Shown here in pieces: positions 56,857 to 64,000 of a stretch of DNA of 64,000 nucleotides. The position numbers and the translations under genes are program-made. The DNA lies in NCBI GenBank assembly GCA_039707655.1, contig CM077665.1:140927148-140991147 (forward strand). Reading direction: 5' to 3'. The stretch is from Elymus sibiricus (lineage: Eukaryota > Streptophyta > Magnoliopsida > Poales > Poaceae). Numbering within the stretch: position 1 is the stretch's first letter; each line of letters starts with the position of its first letter. Under the pieces are notes generated by a model that was given only the letters and a program-made list of their open reading frames with translations, made no database searches and was not told the origin of the DNA.

Positions 56857-57889
56857 TGACGGGGGTATAACCCCCGGGTATGCCAAAACAGGGAGGTTCG
56901 ACCTCCTTTCGAAAAACAATGCTCCTAGCCGGCGTCCGGCCGGTTAGCGTGCGGCCGGCTGGCTCACGACCGGCTAGGACCCGGCCGGCTGGCATGAGGC
57001 TGGCTGGCCCTCGGCCGGCTGGCTCATGGCCGGTTGGCGCCTAGCCGCCTGGCGGGCAGCCGGCGGGCGCAACGACGGCCGGTTTCCCCGCTGACCCACG
57101 GGCGGGCAAGCTCTGTCCCCTCCCACCGTACCCGCGTACGGTGACTAGATGTGACCCCCACGATGGGTCTCTGCGGGGCAACAGTGACCGCTGACGAAGG
57201 GGCTGCGTGGCTACGGTGGGCGCTGTCGTACCGCTAACCACGGTCGACCGCGACCAGGCGAAGCGACAGTGCCAGCACGCCCCCCATCCACTCCATCACC
57301 TGCCCCCGCGTGGCTACAGGGCGGGCGGCTGTACCACTGACCATGGCCGGCTGCCGCATAACGACGCCGCCCGGTGCGGCCCGTGCCGGGGCAGGTGGTC
57401 GCGGGCCAATAGCGGAAGCCAGCCGGCGGGCCCCAGCCGGGCACCGCCTCTTGCGGGCCCGACGAGCGACGAGACGACACAGATGGCGGGACCCCCGGTC
57501 GGCTAGAGAGACTGCCGGCCGGGCCCCTCGTCCTAGTACTATCCATGCATATTGTAAGCCAGGGGGTTCACCTATAAACCCCCCTGGCGCCCCCATGCGA
57601 GGGGCAGGTATTCTGACGATCATCCACACTCATCAACACACGTAGAGAGGCAGGAAGAGCCGGCTGCGCCCTTCTTCCTCCTCCATCCAACAGCTCTAGG
57701 AGCACCATTGTAGCCCTCTTAGTACATCAACTAGACAAGTAGGACTTGGGTTATTACCTCCCACGAGGGTACACCATGTGTATCGCACCGCTTGTTCCCG
57801 ATCCCGCTCTCGGAGTCCACCGGCGTCCTTCGGCCCCAACCACTCTCGATAAGCCACCCCATGGCATCTGTCGTGAGAAAACGACGACA
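56857..57889 (+). repeat. 5' LTR of gypsy E
   Basis: About 1033 bp, from tgacgggggtataacccc to gaaaacgacgaca. The end is well placed by the PBS; the start is the best TG but lacks a second LTR for comparison. A TATA-like cctataaac lies at 57571-57579. Confidence 0.65.
56930..57075 (+). repeat. GCCGGCTGGC minisatellite in E LTR
   Basis: At least eight diverged units of about 18-20 bp built on gccggctggc and gaccggctag. A spaced ggccggctggctc version recurs three times. Confidence 0.75.
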
Positions 57890-57890
57890 G

Positions 57891-57910
57891 TTGGCGACCA
57901 CCGTGGGGCC
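57891..57910 (+). other. Primer-binding site of E
   Basis: ttggcgaccaccgtggggcc, one base after the LTR. It equals the D site except for one base. Confidence 0.8.
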
Positions 57911-59860
57911 GTACGCGGCGCCGGCCGGAGTCATACTCCGGGCAGGACCCCTCGCCAACTCCGCCGGGAGTCTAACGTCCGGGCTGATCAGCATGCCCGT
58001 GGGGCCCGCCCTCACGGAAGCTCCCGCGGCTCCTAGCGGTGGTCCCACCCGCCTCGCGGGTGGAACCGCCGTCTCCTCCGCCGAGCTGAGCCGTGTCGAT
58101 GCCTCGCTCGACATCATCGGCCTCCGCGCGCTCTTCGTCGAGCTGCGTCTCGACGATGCGCCGGCGCTGGACGAGTACCCCAGCATGGTGCTCGACTGCC
58201 GTGACCCATCCCCGTTCATGGGCGGAACCACCGCGGGCGGCGCGCGTGACTTTCGCGTCATCACGGAGGTACTGACCACCGGCTCCTCCACGTCCTCTGG
58301 TCTCTCCAGGGCGGATGCGCTGGCGTCCATCGCTGCCGCCGGCGCTGGCGTCTCCGACCCCATCGGCTCCGTCCTTCGGGGCCTGAGCACCCCCATCGCG
58401 CCGACAACCGACCCAGCCAACTGTTGTTCGCGGAGGCTACCACCCTCGCAACCGCCAAACGTCAGATGGAATCCGCGCAGCGCGAGTACAACTCCACCTA
58501 CGGCCTCACTCCGACCGGCAACGATCCTAGGCGGCGGAACGACGTCCGCGGCCGCGGCCGCGTGGTCGCGGAAATTCTTGGTGGCCGGCTGCCCACCTAC
58601 GACACGCCGGCGGCCAACATGAGGGCCGCCCAGGTGGCTTACGCCGAACTGGCCGGCTTAGGAGGCGAGGAGCATGTCCAGCAGGACCAGCACATCCAGG
58701 ACCTCATCAACACCGCCAACGCGCAGCAGGCCCGGCTCGACCACATCATCCTCGGCTCCGAAGTTGCGCCTCCTGAGGGAGACGGCGCGCCGACTGTCGG
58801 CCAGCGTCCACCGGCCCAACAAGCCTCTTCCCCCCGCGGCAACGCCCGGCGCGGCGGAGGCTCTCGAGGCGTGCATTATTAGCGCGTGAACGAGCCGCCG
58901 GCTGTCACCAGCCGGCGCACCGACAGGCTGAAGGAGGACGGCCGGCGCCCGCGCGCCCACACCCCGCTTCCGCGGCGGGAGCGCGCGCACTTGCCCGCCC
59001 CGTCGGTTCGCCCCGAGCTCGCGGGTCGCCTTGGCCCACGCGTCCCCCGAAGTGAGAACGATGCCCGGACCCGCATCGACCGGCTAGCGCAGTCGGCCCT
59101 CCTTGAAGAGGAGGGCTCGATCGGCCTGGCATGCTTCAGCCCCTGAATCCGCAACGAGCGGTTCCCAACTGACTTCACGCTCCCTCGCGACACCCCAAAG
59201 TACAACGGCGCCGCCAAGCTGGAAGACTGGCTGATAGACTACACCACCGTAGTCGGCATCGCCAGGGGAAACAAGCACGTAGCCGTGCGCTACGCCCCTC
59301 ATGCTGATCGGCACGGCCCGGACCTGGCTAAACAGCCTGTCAGCCGGCAGCATCAATGCCTGGATGGACTTCGAAGAAGCGTTCGTCCGCAACTTCACCG
59401 GCACCTACAAGTGGCCCGGCCGCTCCCGCGAACTAGCCATGTGCGTTCAAGGCCCGGACGAGGCCCTCCGCGACTACCTGACCCGATGGACCGAGCTCCG
59501 CAACTCCTGCGAGGGGTTGCACGAGGTGCAGACCATCCAGTATTTTATCGAGGGCTGCCGCGACGGCACCCACCTCAAGCACAAGCTCCTGTGCTCCGAG
59601 CCGGCAACCCTGGCGGACCTCATGGCCAAGGCAGACAAGTACGCCACGGCCGACTCTGCTATGCGGATCAAGGTCAGCGCGCCCGCCCGACAACCGGCAG
59701 CAGCAGAACAACAAGCGCAAAACCGACCAGCCGGATCCCTGCTATGGGAGCCGGCAGGTCGCAACCGTCGAAGAGGAGCAACCGGCTGCCCAGGCCTCCA
59801 GCCAGCGTCAGCGGACCGGCAAGGCCGCCTGGCAGCCCAAGCTCACCTTCGAGCAGATGC
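57911..59860 (+). pseudogene. gag: Gypsy E: gag
   Basis: An N-terminal low-complexity part (frame to about 58420) is followed by a frameshift into EATTLATAKRQMESAQREYN and a stop at 58880-58882. The same frame continues (NEPPAVTSRRTDRL), has a stop at 59144-59146, then FPTDFTLPRDTPKYNG and KLEDWLIDYTTVVG, the start of the retrotransposon gag domain. A shift near 59298 continues in ARTWLNSLSAGSINAWMDFE and FEEAFVRNFTGTYKWPGRS to about 59690, the conserved gag core. After another shift, AWQPKLTFEQMLDLPCKHH leads into the protease. No zinc knuckle is seen. Confidence 0.82.
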
Positions 59861-60771
59861 TCGACCTGCCCTGCAAACACCACTCTGGGGCCAAGCCGTC
59901 AACGCACACGCTCCGACAGTGCAGCTTCTCGCAGCTGCAGCCACCTCGAGCGCCGGCTCCGGCTCTCGCACCAGCGCCAGTTCCGACTCCGGCCCCGCGC
60001 GACGGCCGCCTGCACGACCAGTTCCCCGATCAGGACGGGACCTACGTCGTCTTCACCAGCGAGGAGACGGACAAGCATGCCCAACGCCGGCTCCGGCGCG
60101 AGGTGAACGCTACCGTACCCTCGACCCCCGAGTTCATGCACTGGTGCGAGAAGCCCGTCACCTGGAGCCGGGCGGACCACCCGGCAGTGATGCCGAACCC
60201 GGGCAGCTACGCCCTCGTCCTCAATCCTACCATCGCCTCCGAGAGGCTCACCTGCCGGTTCTCACGGGTGCTGGTCGACGGAGGCAGCAGCATCAACATC
60301 CTCCAGCGCGACACCCTACTCAAGCTGGGGCTGATGGAGAAGGACCTGCAGACGAGCCGGACGGTCTTCCACGGCATCGTGCCTGGGCAGTCCTGCTCCC
60401 CCATTGGCAAGATCCAGCTCGACATCCTCTTCGGCGACAAGTCTCACTTCTGCCGCGTGCCGATCTGGTTCGAGGTGGTGGACCTCGACAGCCCCTACCA
60501 AGCGCTGTTGGGCCGGCCGACGCTCGTTAAGTTTATGGCGGTGCACCATTATGCCTACCTCAAGCTCAAGATGCCGGGCCCGAAGGGCATCATCACCATC
60601 GACGGCAACTACAAAATATCGATAGCGTGCGCACGCAACGGTAGCCAGCTGGCCGAGGCTCTGGTGATCGCGGAGGAGAGACGGCAGCTCGACCGGCTCG
60701 TGGCTCACGCCGCCGAGCAGCCGGCCATGCCGGCTCCCCCAACTCGGACGGCCGGCGAGGCGTCCTTTTAG
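59861..60771 (+). pseudogene. pol: Gypsy E: aspartic protease region
   Basis: An open frame of about 300 codons up to the stop at 60769-60771. The protease motif FSRVLVDGGSSINILQRDTL (D-G-G-S) is intact near 60270-60325 and is followed by LGRPTLVKFMAVHHYAYLKL and MPGPKGIITIDGNYKIS, the same conserved run that L shows in decayed form. The stop and another at 60856-60858 separate it from RT. Confidence 0.85.
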
Positions 60772-61945
60772 CCATCCAAGGACACCAAGCAAGTACCGCT
60801 CGACCCGGCTAACCCCAAGCAGTGCGTCACCATCGGCGCGAACCTCAGCAGCAAATAGGAAGGTGAGCTCATCGACTTCCTCCATGAGAATCGGGACATT
60901 TTTGCATGGTCTCCCAAAGACATGCCGGGTGTTCCGAGGAAGTATGCCGAGCACAAACTTCATGTGCTGCCGGATGCGAAGCCGGTCAAGCAACCCCTAC
61001 GACGTTTCTCTGAGGAGAAGCGGCGCACTATAGGAGAAGAGATAGCCCGGCTGCTCGCAGCCGGCTTCATCATGGAAGTGTTCCACCCGGACTGGCTGGC
61101 CAACCCAGTCCGGTGATGAAGAAAAACAAGACTTGGCACATGTGTATCGACTACACTAGCCTGAACAAGGCATGTTCCAAGGACCCGTTCGCCCTGCCTC
61201 GGATCGATCAAGTAATCGACTCCACAGCCGGCTGTGATCTGCTGTCCTTTCTGGACGCCTACTCAGGCTACCACCAGATCAAGCTGGACCTAGCCGATCG
61301 GCTGAAGACCTCCTTCATCACACCCTTCGGGGCCTACTGCTACGTCACCATGTCCTTCGGTCTGAAGAACGCAAGTGCGACCTTCCAGCACTGTATGCAG
61401 AAGTGCCTCCTGCCGAAGATCGGCAGGAACGTCCACGTCTACGTGGACGACATCGTCATCAAAACCAAGAAGCATTTCAGCCTCCTCGATGACCTCCGGG
61501 AGACCTTCGCCAACCTGCGCGAGTACAAGGTCCGGCTCAACCCGGAGAAGTGCGTTTTCAGCATGCCAGCCGGCCAACTCCTGGGTTTCTTGGTGTCCGC
61601 TCGCGGCATCGAAGCCAAGCCAGAGAAGATCAGGGCGATCGAGTGTATGCCCATGCCCACCCGGCTCCGCGACATTCAGAAATTCACTGGCTGCCTCGCC
61701 TCACTCAGCCGGTTCATCAGCCGGCTGGGAGAGAAGGCCCTGCCCCTCTACCAGCTCATGCGGAAGACGGCCGTAATCGAGCCGGGCCACGACTCCACGA
61801 GGAAGCCGGTCAAGTTCGAGTGGAGCGACCAGGCGGACGAAGCATTCCGCGACATCAAACGGGTCCTCACCAGCGTGCCCATCTTGGCCGCGCCGGCTGA
61901 GAAGGAGCCCCTCCTCACATACATCACGGTGACCACCCAGGTGGC
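60772..61945 (+). pseudogene. pol: Gypsy E: reverse transcriptase
   Basis: Starts with FLHENRDIFAWSPKDMPGVP and AKPVKQPLRRFSEEKRRTIG, then shifts frame near 61108 into MKKNKTWHMCIDYTSLNKAC. The catalytic box VYVDDIVIKTKK (61437-61472) is intact, as is SFLDAYSGYHQI with the first Asp. The connection domain (SRLGEKALPLYQLM, FEWSDQADEAFRDIK) runs to EKEPLLTYI. There the RNase H domain should start, but after 61930 the sequence jumps to the integrase zinc region in the same frame. Confidence 0.88.
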
Positions 61946-62896
61946 CAAGGCATTCCGTCACGGTTTCTATTGGCCGACTGCCCTGGAAGAGGCAACACAG
62001 CTTGTCGACAGGTGCGGGGGTGTCAACGCTTCCACGCACAAAGCCACTTGCCGGCTGCGGCGCTCAATACCATCCCGCTGTCGTGGCCCTTCGCCGTGTG
62101 GGGGCTCGACATGGTGGGGCCATTCAAGACCGCTCGAGGCGGCATGACGCACCTGCTGGTAGCCGTCGACAAGTTCACCAAGTGGATCGAGGCCAGACCC
62201 ATCAAGAAGCTGGACGTTCCCACGTCCGTCCGGTTCATCGAGGACATCATGGTCCGCTACGGCGTTCCGCACATCATCATCACCGACAATGGCACCAATT
62301 TCGCCAAGGGCGCACTGGCGCGTTTTTGCGCCAAGCAAGGCATCCAGCTCGACCTGGCATCTGTTGCCCACCCACAGTCGAACAGCCAGGCGAAAAGGGC
62401 AAACAGCTTGATCCTGGCCGGCATCAAGCCCCGGCTCGTGGCACCGCTCGTCCGGTTGGCCGGCTGCTGGATCGAAGAGCTACCGGCCGTCTTGTGGAGC
62501 CTCAGAACCACCCCCAACCGATCAACCGGCTTCACGCCCTTCTTCCTCGTATACGGGTCCGAGGCCGTCATCCCCACGGACGTCGAGTTCGACTCGCCTC
62601 GGGTCACCCTGTACACGGACACGGACGCAAAGGAGGCGAGGGAGGATGGCGTGGACCTCCTCGAAGAGGCTCGCGAGCTAGACCTGAGCCAATCGGCCAT
62701 TTACCAGCAGAAGCTTCGGCACTACCACAACAAGCGGATCCAGCCCCTCTCCTTCCGCGAAGGGGACCTGGTGCTCAGACGGATCCAGCGAACTGCTGGC
62801 CAGCACAAGCTGTCCTCCCCATGGGAGGGCCCATTCATCATTAGCAAGGCGCTGCACAACAACGCGTACTATCTAATAGACGCCGAGAAGCCGTAG
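61946..62896 (+). pseudogene. pol: Gypsy E: integrase
   Basis: Zinc-domain remnant HGFYWPTALEEATQLVDRCG, then a frameshift near 62028 into the frame ending at 62896. The core shows WGLDMVGPFK and IITDNGTNFAKG with both Asp residues, but the Glu motif reads PQSNSQAKRANS: the catalytic Glu is Lys (codon 62393-62395). The C-terminal block HNKRIQPLSFREGDLVLRRI and SSPWEGPFIISKAL is preserved. A stop at 62894-62896 precedes a short tail ending LLRPFYS. Confidence 0.87.
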
Positions 62897-63664
62897 AAGC
62901 GCAAGAGAGACGCCTCAGGCGAGGAGACGGAACGCCCGTGGAACGCGGTGCTCCTCCGTCCGTTTTACAGCTAAGAAGGACCAGTGTATGTATGTATCTC
63001 CCAACCCCTCTTTTGGGACTCAATGAATGCAACGGGCGTCCGAAGCCAGCACTTGGGGCATGCCCTTTCGACTCCATTTAAAAGCACACCGCTTCTCATA
63101 GCAAGCGCCCGGGTCCGGTTCCTCCGGACCGGGGGCTTGCCGGCTGGCCTAAGCCCTTTCCTCTCCAAGAAGGACAAGTAATGTGGATAGGCAAAGCTCC
63201 TCCCCACCCTCCCGGCCACAGACTGGCTCCCGGTTGTCCGGCTGGCAGTGCGTTGGGACAGGAAATGTTTACCAGACGAAACACCTTTCGAAGAGCGGCA
63301 ACCGTTTAGGTCCGGCCGGATCCTTCATCTTGCAACTTGCCCCTGGCGGCTCACCCTAGCTTGAGCCAGACGGTCCTAAGGTTCGCGCACTCTTCCCAAG
63401 GATGATGCCCTGTCCTTGCCCCAGTCAGCTCCCGGCTGGCCGGCTGGCGGGGCAGAAGCCGGAAACACACTTGTGCTAAAGATAACGGACGAAAAGCAAA
63501 AAAGCGAAGGATGAGCCAAAACACAAACTTGGTTCATTTAACAGCAAATTTAAAAAGTCAGGGCCATAGGCCAAAAGATTCTTTACAATACACCCCCAAT
63601 GGGTGGAAATGCGTCCCAACAAAGCTCGTAACGAAAGGAAAAGACATGATAAAGGCAAGGCTGC
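62897..63664 (+). other. E 3' region, non-coding part
   Basis: Sequence between the integrase and the antisense ORF. No sense-strand gene is supported. Possible 3' UTR of the antisense transcript on the minus strand (AT-rich part 63480-63600). Confidence 0.6.
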
Positions 63665-64000
63665 TTAGACATCAGGCGCGCCGCCAGCCGGCTCAACAGG
63701 ATGCTCAGGGATGTCGAAGGAGTCCTCCGCGACTGGCTCGCCGTCGTCACCAAGAGCCGGCAGGAACTCGTCCGGGTCGACATAAGAGGCCAGCTCGTTG
63801 GCTCGGTGGACAAGGGAGCTCTCGCGAGCGGCCCGTTCCTCCTAGGGGACTTGGCGCATCGTGGCCAGCCGGCCCAGGTCGATGCCACGATACCACGATA
63901 GGGTAAACCGGAGGGCCATCTGCGCCCCGACCCGGGCCGCCGAGGCATTCCAAGCGTCAAGCCATGCCACCGCGTGCTCCAGCCACTGCGCCACGTGGCC
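63665..64000 (-). pseudogene. E antisense accessory ORF, C-terminal end
   Basis: Minus-strand frame entering at 64000 and reading VAQWLEHAVAWLDAWNASAA, ALRFTLSWYRGIDLGRLATM, a stop (63844-63842), then SSLVHRANELASYVDPDEFL and an acidic end with a stop at 63667-63665. This is the usual C-terminal end of the plant gypsy-type transposon ORF whose N-terminal domain is seen in fragment N. The opposite orientation to E pol is clear. One in-frame stop makes this copy a pseudogene. Confidence 0.65.

Larger units (their letters stand above)
56857..64000 (+). mobile_element. Ty3/gypsy element E, 3' end beyond window
   Basis: 5' LTR, PBS, gag, protease, RT, integrase and a 3' region with an antisense ORF, all in gypsy order on the plus strand. 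RNase H is missing. The left flank is fragment N; the 3' LTR is not reached. Coding DNA is GC-rich with many ccggc motifs. At least four frameshifts, several stops, the RNase H deletion and an integrase active-site change show it is dead. Confidence 0.87.

Noticed and set aside
57792..57890. E gag starting at the ATG at 57792
   Set aside because: That ATG lies inside the LTR, upstream of the PBS; the open frame there is incidental.

Overview
This is a eukaryotic window from a large, repeat-rich plant genome, almost certainly a Triticeae grass (wheat/Aegilops, barley or rye group). The main evidence is several copia LTRs of the BARE/Angela/WIS type (starting TGTTGGAAATATGCCC, about 1.7 kb, with a PPT ending gtgggagac) and a stack of other grass LTR families. 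I found no convincing host gene, rRNA gene, tRNA gene or CRISPR array. Nearly the whole window is nested LTR retrotransposons, one satellite-like block and a few fragments. Nearly all coding regions are broken by stops, frameshifts or insertions.

Layout. 1-2721: 3' end of a copia element (F), decayed pol plus a complete 3' LTR. 2722-6688: 5' part of a minus-strand Ty3/gypsy element (L). 6689-7824: GC-rich gene-like fragment and an AT-rich tail with short direct repeats. 7825-9672: a diverged tandem array of about 318 bp units, interrupted by an AT-rich segment. 9673-50881: one copia element (G, BARE/Angela-like) stretched to 41 kb by insertions. 50882-55017: a 4.1 kb LTR (M). 55018-56856: fragment (N) of a retrotransposon accessory ORF. 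56857-64000: a plus-strand gypsy element (E) running off the window.

Nesting inside G. The leader holds a minus-strand non-autonomous LTR element (H, 11444-19837), whose gag-like gene is itself split by a solo LTR (I). G gag is split by a solo LTR (J) of the H family. G pol is split by element A (24949-47425) and by a solo LTR (K, 48331-49935). One LTR of A holds a 5'-truncated gypsy (B), whose integrase is split by a nearly complete minus-strand copia (C, 27133-42412). C is split by an LTR element without recognisable gag-pol (D, 29527-36090) and by a 683 bp Cassandra-type TRIM whose LTRs carry 5S rRNA-derived sequence. Matching 5 bp target-site duplications support most levels: TAGAA, GGGTG, GACGG, AGTGG, CCACT, ATAGT, TATAC and ATGCC.

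Most notable observations: the Cassandra element sits at the catalytic-Glu region of its host's integrase. Gypsy B has an antisense ORF resembling a plant B3 DNA-binding domain. E and N carry a different antisense accessory ORF. Five LTR insertions share a terminal palindrome and a large U3 hairpin whose arms changed together between two LTRs of one element. D and H contain repeated polypurine-tract-like motifs. Several junctions record deletion or recombination.
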